From positions 12,735 to 76,734 of the forward strand of contig JAFLDL010000006.1 of the NCBI GenBank assembly GCA_017302435.1: a DNA stretch of 64,000 nt, written 5' to 3'. The notes under the pieces were generated by a model. The model was not told where the DNA came from. It saw only the letters and a program-made list of their open reading frames with translations, and ran no database searches. Shown piece after piece: positions 26,765 through 35,501 of the stretch; the first letter of the stretch is position 1, and each line of letters starts with the position of its first letter. The DNA is from Candidatus Accumulibacter necessarius (GTDB lineage Bacteria; Pseudomonadota; Gammaproteobacteria; Burkholderiales; Rhodocyclaceae). The translations under genes and the position numbers were made by a program.

Positions 26765-27706
26765 TCAGTCGGCCAGCGCCGCGGCCAGCGTCTTCGCGTT
26801 TTGCCGCATCATGCCGAGATAACTGTCGGCCGGGGTGCCGGCTGCGGACAGTGAATCGGAGTACAGCGTGCCGCCGACGCGCGCACCGGATTCCCGGCTG
26901 ATGCGTTCGAGCAGCCGCGGGTCAGCGATGTTCTCGACGAACATGGCCTTGATCTTCTCGCTGCGGATCTGCCGGATGATGGCGCCGACATCGCCAGCGG
27001 AGGGTTCGGCATCGGTGCTGATCCCGACCGGGGCAATGAAGCGGATGCCGTAGGCTCGGCCAAAATAGGCGAAGGCGTCATGCGAGGTCACGACCTTGCG
27101 CCGGTCGGCCGGCAGCGCGCTGAAGGTACTGCGGATTTCGCCGTCGAGCGCAGCGATCTTCTTGTCCAGTCGGGCGGCGTTGGCTTGATAGACGGTCTTC
27201 CCGGCCGGGTCCGCGTCAACGAGTGCTGCGGTAATGTTGGCCACGTAGCGGCGGGCGTTGGCCAGATCCTGCCAGGCATGTGGGTCGAGGCCGCCGGCGT
27301 GGTCGTGCGCCTCGTGCTTGCCGGAATGGGCCTGGGGCTGCCGGATGGCATTGATGCCCTGGCTGGCGACGACCCGCTTGCCGCGATAGCCGGATGAGTT
27401 GATCAGGCGGTCGATCCAGCCCTCGAAGCCGAGACCGTTGACGACTACCAGGCGTGCCCGCGAAAGGATTTTGGCGTCGGTGGGTGTCGGTTGGTAGACG
27501 TGCGCGTCCGCCCCCGGGCCAACCAGGGTGTGCACCTGAACACGGTCGCCGCCGATCTGCTGTGTCAGATCACCGAGAATGCTGAAGCTGGCAACCACCG
27601 GCAGCGCTTCGCCAGCCGCAACGCGGACGGGAAGGCCCACGCTGACGAGGGTCAGCAGCAGGATCAAGGCCAGGCGAGGCAGGTTGCTTACGACACGCTT
27701 GTGCAT
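26765..27706 (-). CDS. zinc-type metal ABC transporter substrate-binding protein
   Basis: This 313-residue cluster A-I binding protein has a Sec signal peptide (about residues 1-32). Metal ligands are probably the His in GADAHVYQP, the His in DPHAW, the His in TSHDAFAYF and the Asp in YSDSLS. The third ligand is His rather than the Glu of manganese proteins, which favours zinc. A short His-rich loop (HSGKHEAHDHAGG) precedes DPHAW, shorter than in ZnuA and more like AztC. It follows the ATPase and permease genes on the same strand, and its start is about 20 bases after the permease stop. Confidence 0.9.
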   Translation of the reverse strand: MHKRVVSNLPRLALILLLTLVSVGLPVRVAAGEALPVVASFSILGDLTQQIGGDRVQVHTLVGPGADAHVYQPTPTDAKILSRARLVVVNGLGFEGWIDRLINSSGYRGKRVVASQGINAIRQPQAHSGKHEAHDHAGGLDPHAWQDLANARRYVANITAALVDADPAGKTVYQANAARLDKKIAALDGEIRSTFSALPADRRKVVTSHDAFAYFGRAYGIRFIAPVGISTDAEPSAGDVGAIIRQIRSEKIKAMFVENIADPRLLERISRESGARVGGTLYSDSLSAAGTPADSYLGMMRQNAKTLAAALAD

Positions 27707-27725
27707 CAGATTTCTCCTCGCGGGT

Positions 27726-28607
27726 TCAGCGCTCGAAATGCCAACCCGACCGCCAGCGGCTGGTGAGCGGCCCGAGAGGACCGATGGCCAGCGAAAGTAG
27801 GTAGATGGCGCCGAGCGTCAGGACGATAGCTGGTCCGGCCGGCAGGTTGATGTAATACGAAAGCAGCAGGCCCGCCAGTGATCCGGCAAAGGCCACACCG
27901 ACGGCGATCACCAGCAAGGGGCCGATGTCGCACACCCAAAGGCGTGCCGCGGCTGCCGGGAGAATCATGATGCCGACCGCCATCAGCGTGCCGAGGGCGT
28001 GGAAGCCGGCAACCAGATTGAGCACCAGCAGGACCATGAAGCCATAATGGGCGACCGGCCCGAGGCGGCTGATGCGCGCCAGGAAGGCCGGGTCGCAGCC
28101 TTCGAGCACGAACAGGCGCAGGCCGAGCGCGAGGGCCACGATCGACAGCGAGGCAAAGCCGGCGAGCAGGAACAGCGCCGCGTCGTCGAGTGCCAGCACG
28201 CTGCCGAACAGCACGTGCAGCAGGTCGACGCTGCTGCCACGCAGCGAGATGATCAGGACGCCGGCGGAAAGCGAGAGCAGGTAGAAGGTGGCCAGGCTGG
28301 TGTCTTCCTTGATCACCGTGTTGCGCGCCACGCCGCCGGCCAGTACTGCCACCGCCAGCCCGGCGACCAGGCCGCCGAGGGTCATGGCAGGCAGCGACAG
28401 GCCGGCGATCAGGTAGCCGATGGCGGCGCCGGGCAGGATCGCGTGCGACATCGCATCGCCGGCCAGACTCATGCGGCGCAGCATCAGGAAGACGCCAACC
28501 GGTGTCGCTCCCAGCGACAGCGCCAGGCAACCCGCGAGCGCCCGGCGCATGAAGCCGAACTCGATGAAGGGCGAAAGCAGGGGGAAGGCGGACAGCGTTT
28601 CGCTCAT
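27726..28607 (-). CDS. metal ABC transporter permease (zinc/manganese type)
   Basis: This 293-residue ABC-3 family permease has seven to eight membrane helices. RRMSLAGDAMSHAILPGAA is the conserved coupling motif near residue 45-63, and VGIMILPAAAARL is the second conserved block. It forms the metal channel for the adjacent ATPase and binding protein. ATG 28607 overlaps the ATPase stop (ATGA), which supports this start over an in-frame codon 8 residues earlier. Confidence 0.92.
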   Translation of the reverse strand: MSETLSAFPLLSPFIEFGFMRRALAGCLALSLGATPVGVFLMLRRMSLAGDAMSHAILPGAAIGYLIAGLSLPAMTLGGLVAGLAVAVLAGGVARNTVIKEDTSLATFYLLSLSAGVLIISLRGSSVDLLHVLFGSVLALDDAALFLLAGFASLSIVALALGLRLFVLEGCDPAFLARISRLGPVAHYGFMVLLVLNLVAGFHALGTLMAVGIMILPAAAARLWVCDIGPLLVIAVGVAFAGSLAGLLLSYYINLPAGPAIVLTLGAIYLLSLAIGPLGPLTSRWRSGWHFER

Positions 28608-29383
28608 GCGACATCCTGGTCGGAATGACAAACGGCGGCGTGGGCATCGTCACCGCGTCCCTCGGCGAGGTGGCGGGCGCGGAGCAGGTTGGCTTCACTC
28701 AGGACGCTGGCGGTGTCGCCGCGTGCAACCAGCTCACGGGCGAGCAACATGGTCTCGGGGTATTCCTGGCGCACATGCGAGAGATCGTGCAGGACGACGA
28801 TCACCGTCCGCCCTTCGTCGTGCCAGTGGCGTACCACTGCCGCCAGATCCCGTACGCTGGCGGCATCGATCGCACCGTAGGGCTCGTCGAGCAGCACCAG
28901 TGGTGCATCCTGCAGCATGACCCGGGCAAAGAGGGCGCGCTGCAACTGGCCACCGGAAAGGGCGCCAATCGGACGTGCTTCCAGGCCGTTCAGGCCGACC
29001 CCGTCGATCGCCTCGGCGATGCGCCGGCGTCGGCTGCGGTCGAGGCCGCCAAAGGCGCCGATCTCGCGCCACAGGCCCATGGCGACAAAGTCATGAACCA
29101 CGATCGGGAAGCTGTTGTCGAGCGTCGCCTGCTGGGTGAGGTAGGCGATCTGCCGTCGCTGGACGCCGATCAGCTCGATCCGGCCCTGCAGCGGCCGGAG
29201 TTCGCCGGCAATGGCCTTGAGCAGGGTTGATTTGCCGGCGCCGTTCGGGCCGACGATGGCCAACAGACTGCCGGCGGCCACTTCGCCGCGCAGGTGGTGC
29301 ACCGCCGGGTGCCGGTTGTAACCCAGGGTCAGATTCTCGAAGCGCAGAATCGGCCCTGCGGGCCCGGGGGCAAGCGGGCGCAT
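28604..29383 (-). CDS. metal ABC transporter ATP-binding protein
   Basis: This roughly 259-residue ABC ATPase has Walker A GPNGAGKST, Q-loop LTQQATLD, signature LSGGQLQRA, Walker B LVLLDEPYGAID and switch VLHDLSH. It powers the adjacent metal permease; the overall pattern fits AztA/ZnuC-type proteins. The start is uncertain: ATG 29383 or an in-frame TTG at 29401, neither with a strong ribosome binding site. The frame stays open far upstream but there it opposes the phoX gene and is non-coding in character. Gene order is ATPase, permease, binding protein, on the minus strand. Confidence 0.9.
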   Translation of the reverse strand: MRPLAPGPAGPILRFENLTLGYNRHPAVHHLRGEVAAGSLLAIVGPNGAGKSTLLKAIAGELRPLQGRIELIGVQRRQIAYLTQQATLDNSFPIVVHDFVAMGLWREIGAFGGLDRSRRRRIAEAIDGVGLNGLEARPIGALSGGQLQRALFARVMLQDAPLVLLDEPYGAIDAASVRDLAAVVRHWHDEGRTVIVVLHDLSHVRQEYPETMLLARELVARGDTASVLSEANLLRARHLAEGRGDDAHAAVCHSDQDVA

Positions 29384-29397
29384 CGACCGCACGATGC

Positions 29398-29541
29398 TCA
29401 ATCGAGTGCCCAGAGCACGGTCGTCCACAAGACGACCAGCGCGCCGGCGGCCCAGATCACGCGCGACGCCGCACTCGCGCAGAGCACGGGATTGGCTTTT
29501 GCGAGGTTGGCCGATTCGGCCGGACGGGTAGGGGAAGACAT
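29398..29541 (-). CDS. possible 47-aa single-span membrane protein
   Basis: A short frame encodes a polar N-terminus followed by one hydrophobic helix (VIWAAGALVVLWTTVLWALD at the very C-terminus). It ends 14 bases before the ATPase start, so it could be the first gene of the zinc ABC operon. No strong ribosome binding site precedes the ATG at 29541. The hydrophobic segment with Trp at both ends argues for a real membrane helix, but chance in GC-rich DNA cannot be excluded. Confidence 0.4.
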   Translation of the reverse strand: MSSPTRPAESANLAKANPVLCASAASRVIWAAGALVVLWTTVLWALD

Positions 29542-29616
29542 CGGCAGGCTGGGACGAGAAAAGTGAATCGTGGCGGTTTGCGGCGGAGGGCGAATCTTGC
29601 CTCGTTCCGCGGCCAA

Positions 29617-29644
29617 ATGCAACACTGTTGCGCGACGGTTGCAT
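29617..29644. promoter_or_regulatory. nested palindrome, candidate Fur/Zur-family operator
   Basis: GCAACA-C-TGTTGC (29619-29631) is a perfect 6-1-6 inverted repeat. It sits inside a wider pair, ATGCAAC (29617-29623) and GTTGCAT (29638-29644). It lies between the divergent zinc ABC operon and phoX, about 75 bases upstream of the first frame of the ABC operon. The dyad with one central base is the style of Fur-family operators; assignment to Zur is inferred from the neighbouring zinc transporter. Confidence 0.45.
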
Positions 29645-29711
29645 CCAGCATGCGGATGGCCACTCCACCACGACGGCCTGGGCGATAATGATCCCTTCTG
29701 CCATTTTCCGG

Positions 29712-31661
29712 ATGCCGCAGGCAATGAACGACGAACCGGTCACCAACGACAGCGACAATCCGTGCTTCGAGCAGCTTCTTGCCGTGCTCTCCGCGCATGG
29801 CACGGCGCGTCGCCGCCTGCTGCAGTTCGGCATCGGCAGCGCGGCGCTCCCCTTCCTCGGCTGGCCGGCCCTGGCTGCGCCGGTGGCCCGACCCGGCATC
29901 GGCTTCCGCCCGGTGGCCGTATCCAGCGACGATGCCGTACGTGTTCCCGAGGGGTATACGGTGCAAGTACTGTACGCCTGGGGTGACCCGATTTCGGCTG
30001 GTCCGGCTTTTCGTGGCGATGCCGGCAACAGCGCTGCGGAGCAGGCCGAGCAGGCGGGCATGCATCACGACGGGATGCATTTCTTTCCCTTCGTCAGCAA
30101 AGGCCAGGCCTCCTCGACGCATGGCCTGCTGTGCGTCAACCACGAATACACCGACGAAGCCCTGTTGCACCCGGAGGGCATGACCGACTGGGATGCGGCC
30201 AAGACGCTCAAGTCGCAGAACGCGCACGGCGTTTCGCTGATCGAGATCGAGCTCAGGGGCAGCGGCCGGGATTGGCGCTGGCAGGTCGTCCGGCCTTCTT
30301 CCTACGCCCGCCGGATCACGGCACGCACGCCGATGCGCATTGACGGCCCGGCCGCCGGCGCCGGCCCGCTGTGCACCGGCGATGACCCGGCTGGCCGGGT
30401 CGTTCTCGGCACCCTGGCCAACTGCGCGATGGGGGTGACGCCGTGGGGCAGCTATCTGACCTGCGAGGAGAATTTCAACGGCTACTTCAAGGGGCTGCCG
30501 ACGCCGACGGCGGCACAGAAGCGTTACGGCATCCGCGAGCAGGTTGCCGGCTACCGCTGGCACGAGCATGACCGGCGCTTCGACGTCGCGAGCGAGCCGA
30601 ACGAGGTCAACCGCTTCGGCTGGGTGGTCGAGATCGACCCCTGGAATCCCGCTGCGGTACCGGTCAAGCACACCGCGCTCGGCCGTTTCAAGCACGAAGG
30701 TGCGATGGTCACGTTGGCCGGCGATGGCCGGGTGGTGGTATACATGGGCGACGATGAGCCCTTCGAATACATCTACAAGTATGTGTCGCGCGACCGCTAC
30801 GACGCCGGGAACCCGGCCAGCCGCGCCGGCTTGCTTGAAGCCGGAAGGCTGCACGTGGCCCGTTTCGCTGCCGATGGTCGCGGCCAGTGGTTGGCCCTGG
30901 AGCACGGGCAGAACGGCCTGACCGAGGCCAATGGTTTCGTCGACCAGGCAGATATCCTGATCCGCACCCGCCAGGCCGCTGACTTCGTTGGCGCGACCAA
31001 GATGGATCGCCCAGAGTGGATTGCCGTGCATCCGCAGAGCGGCGAGGTTTACTGCACCCTGACCAACAACCGCCAGCGGCTGGCTGCCGACGCCGCCAAT
31101 CCGCGCGCCCAAAATGCCTTCGGCCACATCATCCGCTGGCGCGAGGGGGGCGATGGCGGCGAGGCGAGGGGTGACGCAGCCGCCGACGCCTTCGCCTGGG
31201 ACGTTTTCGTTCTTTGCGGCGACCCCCAGCATGCCGACCCGGCGAAGCGGGGCAACATCTGGGGCGATGCCTTCAGCAGTCCGGACGGACTGTGGTTCGA
31301 TCGTGATGGCCGTCTGTGGATTCAGACCGATGCGTCCGGCAGCGTCCTCGGTCGTGGCGATCATGAGCGATTCGGCAACAACCAGATGCTGGTGGCCGAC
31401 GTGGTCAGCGGCGAGATCCGGCGTTTCCTCACCGGCCCGAAAGGCTGCGAGCTAGCCGGGCTGACGGCCACGCCCGACGGGCGCAACCTGTTCATCAACG
31501 TCCAGCATCCGGGCGAAGTCTCCGGCGGCCGCGCCAATGCGGCGCTGGCGATGGCCGGTTCAGGCTGGCCGGCAAGCCAGTTCGCCGAGCTCACGGGTGG
31601 CCGGCCGCGTTCGGCAACGGTCGTCATCAGGCGTCAGGATGGTGGCTTTGTCGGCGCCTGA
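29712..31661 (+). CDS. phoX: PhoX-family phosphatase (DUF839), Tat-exported
   Basis: This roughly 649-residue protein has a twin-arginine leader (ARRRLLQFGIGSAALPFLG) and a long beta-propeller-like DUF839 domain. ANCAMGVTPWGSYLTCEENF is the hallmark PhoX segment with the active-site and iron-ligand Cys region; KHEGAMVT, YMGDDEPFEYIYKYVS and SSPDGLWFDRDGRLWIQTD are further family blocks. PhoX is a calcium- and iron-dependent alkaline phosphatase that releases phosphate from organic esters in the periplasm. Start may be ATG 29712, 29724 or 29688; none has a strong ribosome binding site. No convincing Pho box was found upstream, although the pst locus nearby has them. Alternative: a non-phosphatase DUF839 protein. 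Confidence 0.88.
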   Translation: MPQAMNDEPVTNDSDNPCFEQLLAVLSAHGTARRRLLQFGIGSAALPFLGWPALAAPVARPGIGFRPVAVSSDDAVRVPEGYTVQVLYAWGDPISAGPAFRGDAGNSAAEQAEQAGMHHDGMHFFPFVSKGQASSTHGLLCVNHEYTDEALLHPEGMTDWDAAKTLKSQNAHGVSLIEIELRGSGRDWRWQVVRPSSYARRITARTPMRIDGPAAGAGPLCTGDDPAGRVVLGTLANCAMGVTPWGSYLTCEENFNGYFKGLPTPTAAQKRYGIREQVAGYRWHEHDRRFDVASEPNEVNRFGWVVEIDPWNPAAVPVKHTALGRFKHEGAMVTLAGDGRVVVYMGDDEPFEYIYKYVSRDRYDAGNPASRAGLLEAGRLHVARFAADGRGQWLALEHGQNGLTEANGFVDQADILIRTRQAADFVGATKMDRPEWIAVHPQSGEVYCTLTNNRQRLAADAANPRAQNAFGHIIRWREGGDGGEARGDAAADAFAWDVFVLCGDPQHADPAKRGNIWGDAFSSPDGLWFDRDGRLWIQTDASGSVLGRGDHERFGNNQMLVADVVSGEIRRFLTGPKGCELAGLTATPDGRNLFINVQHPGEVSGGRANAALAMAGSGWPASQFAELTGGRPRSATVVIRRQDGGFVGA

Positions 31662-31676
31662 CGCGAACGCGCTGCG

Positions 31677-31699
31677 GCCAGGTTTTCCGAAAGCCTGGC
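31677..31699. terminator. hairpin between convergent phoX and anti-sigma genes
   Basis: GCCAGG (31677-31682) pairs with CCTGGC (31694-31699), and the stem extends inward by TTT (31683-31685) with AAA (31690-31692), leaving one bulged G and a TCCG loop. It sits just after the phoX stop and 20 bases beyond the end of the opposing anti-sigma gene, so it can serve both. Confidence 0.55.
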
Positions 31700-31718
31700 G
31701 GCAAGCTGCCGCTGCCTC

Positions 31719-31928
31719 TCAGCCGGGCGGTGGCGCCAGTGGCGGCGTCGCATCGTCGGCAGCCACCTGCTGCTGGCACGCCTGGCGCAGGAAAGTCAGC
31801 TGCTGCCGATAGTTGTGACAGCCGACACAGAGCAGGGTGTGCAAACGCAGCGCGAAACGCTCGCCGCCGGCGAGCTCACGGTCCATCCCTTCCGACATCA
31901 GCCGGACGGCTTCCTTGCAGCTCATCAT
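31719..31928 (-). CDS. small zinc-finger anti-sigma factor (SbrR-like)
   Basis: This 69-residue protein begins MMSCKEAVRLMSEGMDREL and has HTLLCVGCHNYRQQ, giving the Cys plus His-x3-Cys-x2-Cys zinc site of the zf-HC2 anti-sigma domain. It has no membrane segment, so it is a soluble anti-sigma. Its ATG overlaps the sigma-factor stop (ATGA), so both are made together. It likely holds the ECF sigma factor inactive until a redox or metal signal reaches the zinc site; that mechanism is inferred from the family. Confidence 0.82.
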   Translation of the reverse strand: MMSCKEAVRLMSEGMDRELAGGERFALRLHTLLCVGCHNYRQQLTFLRQACQQQVAADDATPPLAPPPG

Positions 31929-32572
31929 TTCGCCTGTCCTCCGCCGGCAAACCATTTCTGATCCAGACACAGGCGCAGGCCCATGCGCGCGCGGTGCAGA
32001 ACCACCCAGCAATTGTTGCTGCTCATTGCCAGTTCCTCGCAGATTTCGTCGGTCTCCAGACCGAGCATCTCGCGCATCATGAAGACGCGTGCGGTGCCTG
32101 CCGGCAGGCGGTTCAGGCAGGCATCGAAGATCACCCAGAAGCTTCGATTCTCAAAGCTCTTTTCGGGATTTCCCCAGTCCGAAGGGCGGGCCTCGCGTTG
32201 CCAGTGGCCGTTGCTCCTGAACAGCGGGTCGAAATCGGCTTCGTCGATCTCTTCTTCGGGTTCCTGGTAACTCGGTTCGCGAACCCGCCGCCGGATGATG
32301 TCAACGATCTTGTTCCTTAGGATCGAGAACACCCAGGTCTTGAGCTTGGCGCGCTCGCCAAAGCGGTCGGCTCCCTGCAGTGCGGCGAGCATTGCTTCCT
32401 GGACGGCATCCTCGGCACTGGCCTGATCGCGCAACTGCAGCACCGCAAAGCGCAGCATCTCGCGCCGGAACCCGGACAGCTCGCCCGCAATGGTCTGCGC
32501 AGCCGCCGGGAGCGCTCGGTCCTTGCCCGTTGGCAATGGGGTGTGACTGGTGCCGCCAGCGGTCGGGGTCAT
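31925..32572 (-). CDS. ECF RNA polymerase sigma factor (SbrI-like)
   Basis: This roughly 215-residue sigma-70 family factor has region 2 in LRDQASAEDAVQEAMLAAL and FGERAKLKTWVFSILRNKI (-10 recognition), and region 4 in ARVFMMREMLGLETDEICEE, then MSSNNCWVVLHRARMGLRLC (-35 recognition). The long acidic linker between them and the region 4 wording resemble the SbrI group of Pseudomonas and betaproteobacteria. ATG 32572 is a guess: there is no good ribosome binding site and the frame is open further upstream. The paired anti-sigma gene overlaps at the 3' end. Target promoters are unknown. Confidence 0.88.
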   Translation of the reverse strand: MTPTAGGTSHTPLPTGKDRALPAAAQTIAGELSGFRREMLRFAVLQLRDQASAEDAVQEAMLAALQGADRFGERAKLKTWVFSILRNKIVDIIRRRVREPSYQEPEEEIDEADFDPLFRSNGHWQREARPSDWGNPEKSFENRSFWVIFDACLNRLPAGTARVFMMREMLGLETDEICEELAMSSNNCWVVLHRARMGLRLCLDQKWFAGGGQAK

Positions 32573-32920
32573 CGGGTTGTGCCGACAGCGGCAGACTGGC
32601 AGGAGTTGTTCACGGCGGGGCCTCTCGGGAACGATGGTTGTGGGGCCGCTTCTGTGACAGCGAGCGGAGTTCACTGCGCTACCGGCCGCCGTCCGGTCGC
32701 CCGGCAGGTTTGCCGCAACCGCTTGGCGGATTATACGCAGGAGCGGGTCCGGCATCGCCTTGCCGGGGCGGGTTTTCCGTCGGAGGAGGTGCTGGCGGCG
32801 ATGATCCTCGGCCCGATTCGACCACACGCTGCGCTGCTTGCGACCGGCTCGAAAACGCAGCCAATCCTGGCGAAATGAAATAACATGAGCAGCCCCTCAA
32901 CCACTGGCAAGGAGACAGCG
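32573..32920. other. intergenic region between divergent sigma factor and ald
   Basis: This 348-base gap carries no convincing gene. It should hold the divergent promoters of the sigma factor and ald. I see no clear -35/-10 pair; the ribosome binding site AAGGAGA for ald is at its end (32910-32916). Confidence 0.4.
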
Positions 32921-34039
32921 ATGCACATCGGCGTACCCAGGGAAATCAAGAACCACGAATACCGTGTTGGCCTGACCCCGTCATCGGTGCGGGAAATGGT
33001 TGTCCATGGCCATCAGGTGACCGTCGAGACCGGTGCCGGCAAAGGCATCGGCGCGACCGACGAGGTCTACCAGAAGGCCGGTGCGGTGATTGCCACGACC
33101 GCTGCCGAGATCTTCGCCACGGCCGAGATGATCATCAAGGTCAAGGAACCGCAGGCCGGTGAGCGCGCGATGCTGCGCGAGGGGCAGATTCTCTACACCT
33201 ACCTGCACCTCGCCCCCGATCCCGCGCAGTGTGCCGATCTGGTCAAGAGTGGTGCGGTCTGCATCGCCTATGAAACGGTCACCCAGCCGGGCGGCGGTCT
33301 GCCCTTGCTGGCGCCAATGTCGGAAGTCGCGGGCCGCCTGTCGGTCCAGGCCGGCGCCTATTGCCTCGAGAAGGCGCATGGCGGCATGGGTGTCCTGCTC
33401 GGTGGCGTTGCCGGTGTCCCGTCGGCGAAGATCGTCATCCTTGGCGGCGGCGTGGTCGGTACGAACGCGGCGCAGATTGCCGTCGGCAGCGGTGCCCAGG
33501 TAGTGGTCATCGACCGCAACCTCGATGTCCTGCGGCGCATGGATCGCCTGCTCGGCGCGCGCGTGATGACCGTCTTCTCCAACCGCGACAACGTCGAACA
33601 TCACGTGCTGCGCGCTGATCTGGTGATCGGTGGCGTACTGATTCCGGGTGCTGCCGCACCCAAGCTGGTCAGCCGGCAGATGGTCGATGCGATGAAGCCC
33701 GGCTCCGTGATCGTCGACGTCGCCATCGACCAGGGCGGCTGTTGCGAAACGGCCAGGGCGACAACCCATGCCGAACCGACCTATATGGTCGGCAACGTCG
33801 TCCATTACTGCGTTGCCAACATGCCGGGCGGTGTGCCGCGCACCTCGACCTACGCGCTGAACAATGCGACCTTGCCCTTTGCGCTGCAGATTGCCGACAA
33901 GGGTTGGCGGCAGGCGTTGAAGGACGACCCGCATCTGCGCAACGGTCTCAACGTCGCTTTCGGCAAGGTGACCTGTCGTGAGGTTGCCGAAGACCTGAAC
34001 TACGACTACCACGACGCGCTGTCGGTGATCACGGGCTGA
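32921..34039 (+). CDS. ald: alanine dehydrogenase
   Basis: This 372-residue NAD-dependent enzyme interconverts L-alanine with pyruvate and ammonium. [20 protein letters not shown] is the classic N-terminus with the substrate-binding Arg. The catalytic Lys is in IKVKEPQ (about residue 75) and the His in YTYLHLAPD (about 96). The NAD-binding [10 protein letters not shown] is near residue 175-184, and [18 protein letters not shown] carries the conserved Asn and Pro region. ATG 32921 follows AAGGAGA. Single gene. Confidence 0.96.
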   Translation: MHIGVPREIKNHEYRVGLTPSSVREMVVHGHQVTVETGAGKGIGATDEVYQKAGAVIATTAAEIFATAEMIIKVKEPQAGERAMLREGQILYTYLHLAPDPAQCADLVKSGAVCIAYETVTQPGGGLPLLAPMSEVAGRLSVQAGAYCLEKAHGGMGVLLGGVAGVPSAKIVILGGGVVGTNAAQIAVGSGAQVVVIDRNLDVLRRMDRLLGARVMTVFSNRDNVEHHVLRADLVIGGVLIPGAAAPKLVSRQMVDAMKPGSVIVDVAIDQGGCCETARATTHAEPTYMVGNVVHYCVANMPGGVPRTSTYALNNATLPFALQIADKGWRQALKDDPHLRNGLNVAFGKVTCREVAEDLNYDYHDALSVITG

Positions 34040-34151
34040 CGTTCAGCCGCCGATACCCTGCGCGAACAGGCCCCGGGGTCTTCCGCAGGGCGCACGCCAT
34101 TGACCCGCCAGCAGGCGATCGCAGGGCGCTGAATGCAGGGGACGCGGTAGA

Positions 34152-35057
34152 ATGACGGTCATGGAGATGAGCGGCCAAAGACTGCGCGAGCGACTTGACC
34201 TTTACGAAAGGCTGATGCGCCTTGACAAGCCGATCGGCATCCTGCTGCTGCTCTGGCCGACCCTGTGGGCCCTGTGGCTGTCGGCGCTGGGCCGGCCGGA
34301 CTGGCTGGTCGTCGGCATCTTCGTGCTCGGCACGGTGTTGATGCGTTCGGCCGGATGCGTGATCAACGATCTGGCCGACCGCAGTTTCGACCCGCACGTG
34401 GCGCGCACCAGAAACCGTCCACTGGCTGCCGGCAGGGTTTCGGCCAGGGAAGCGCTGCTGCTCTTCGCTACGCTCGTGGTTTGTGCGGTTGTCGTCGTGC
34501 TGCCGCTGCGCAGCTGGTTGCTTGGCGGCCTTTGTGTTGCGGCGCTCTTCCTTGCCGTCAGTTATCCATTCACCAAACGTTTCCTGGCCGTGCCGCAGGC
34601 CTATCTCGGGGTTGCTTTCGGTTTCGGCATCCCCATGGCGTATGCCGCACAGCTCGGCAGCGTGCCGGCGGAGGCCTGGTGGTTGCTGCTGGCCAACGTC
34701 TTCTGGGCGATCGCCTACGATACCGAGTACGCGATGGTCGACCGGGCGGACGACCTCAAGCTCGGCATCCGCACCTCGGCCATCACCTTCGGCCGTGCCG
34801 AGGTGGCGGCGGTGATGCTGTGCTACGCGCTGGCGCTCGCGCTGGTGGGCATGGTCGGACGCGATCTCGGGCTTGGCCGCCTGTTCTACGGCGGCCTGGT
34901 GGTTGCTGCCGGCATTGCCGGCTACCACTACACGCTGATCCGCGAACGCCACCCAGAGCGCTGCTTTCAGGCGTTCCGGCACAACAACTGGCTCGGTGCC
35001 AGCGTCTTTGCCGGCATCGCCCTCGATTTTCTTTTCAACAGAGGAATCGCCGCATGA
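34152..35057 (+). CDS. ubiA: 4-hydroxybenzoate octaprenyltransferase
   Basis: UbiA attaches the polyprenyl tail to 4-hydroxybenzoate in ubiquinone synthesis. This 301-residue inner-membrane protein has about eight to nine helices. The first Asp-rich site is NDLADRSFD with ARTRNRPLA after it, and the second is YDTEYAMVDRADD; both bind the Mg-diphosphate of the prenyl donor. The start could be ATG 34152 or the ATG at 34161. It overlaps the cytochrome gene by 4 bases and ubiD follows, so two ubiquinone steps are in one operon. ubiC is not present. Confidence 0.95.
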   Translation: MTVMEMSGQRLRERLDLYERLMRLDKPIGILLLLWPTLWALWLSALGRPDWLVVGIFVLGTVLMRSAGCVINDLADRSFDPHVARTRNRPLAAGRVSAREALLLFATLVVCAVVVVLPLRSWLLGGLCVAALFLAVSYPFTKRFLAVPQAYLGVAFGFGIPMAYAAQLGSVPAEAWWLLLANVFWAIAYDTEYAMVDRADDLKLGIRTSAITFGRAEVAAVMLCYALALALVGMVGRDLGLGRLFYGGLVVAAGIAGYHYTLIRERHPERCFQAFRHNNWLGASVFAGIALDFLFNRGIAA

Positions 35058-35482
35058 AGACTTACCTGTTCTGCGCGCTGGCCGTGCTGGCGGGCACCCT
35101 GCAGGCAGCCGAGGACACGCGCCAGCTGGCGCCGATGCCGGCGGCGGCGGCGGCCAATCTGGGGGCCGAAATGAGGGCCAGCCTGCTGGCTCTGAACGAG
35201 ATCCTCGGCCTGGTGGCAGCCGGCAAGCTCAAGGAGGCCGGCGAGCTTGCCGAAAAGGAACTGGGCGTCCCGGCCATGGGCAAACATCGCGGTCAGCCTT
35301 TCGAGGCGCGTCCCGGGCCGCACATGCCGCCGGCGATGCACGCGATCGGCATCGACGGGCACAAGGCGGCGAGCGAGTTTGCCCGTATCGCCGCCAGCGG
35401 TGACCGGGAGAAGACGATCGCCGCTCTACCGTCTCTGACCACCGCTTGTGTCGGCTGCCACTACGCTTATCGCATCCGTTAG
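35054..35482 (+). CDS. small periplasmic c-type cytochrome (cytochrome c'-like)
   Basis: This 142-residue protein has a Sec signal peptide (about residues 1-18, ending LQAAE) and a single haem-binding CVGCH near the C-terminus followed by YAYRIR. One CxxCH at the C-terminal end of a four-helix-sized protein is the cytochrome c' layout. The mature region is helical and has Met and His residues in [16 protein letters not shown]. It overlaps ubiA by 4 bases and is 20 bases ahead of ubiD. Why a cytochrome sits inside an ubiquinone operon is not evident. Confidence 0.8.
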   Translation: MKTYLFCALAVLAGTLQAAEDTRQLAPMPAAAAANLGAEMRASLLALNEILGLVAAGKLKEAGELAEKELGVPAMGKHRGQPFEARPGPHMPPAMHAIGIDGHKAASEFARIAASGDREKTIAALPSLTTACVGCHYAYRIR

Positions 35483-35501
35483 GACGGCCGGAAAACTCCT
35501 G

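Noticed and set aside
29542-29711. Pho box upstream of phoX.
   Set aside because: No pair of CTGTCAT-like 7-mers at 11-base spacing was found; only a GATAAT hexamer near 29683.
29457-31364. Long open frame on the minus strand opposite phoX (635 codons).
   Set aside because: It is the antisense of a clear PhoX gene in GC-rich DNA; composition (many Arg, Gln, Val, His) and lack of motifs mark it as a shadow.
32573-32920. N-terminal extension of the ECF sigma factor up to 32827.
   Set aside because: The frame is open but the added residues are low in family similarity and rich in Arg/Pro, as expected from non-coding GC-rich DNA; a somewhat longer start than 32572 cannot be fully excluded.
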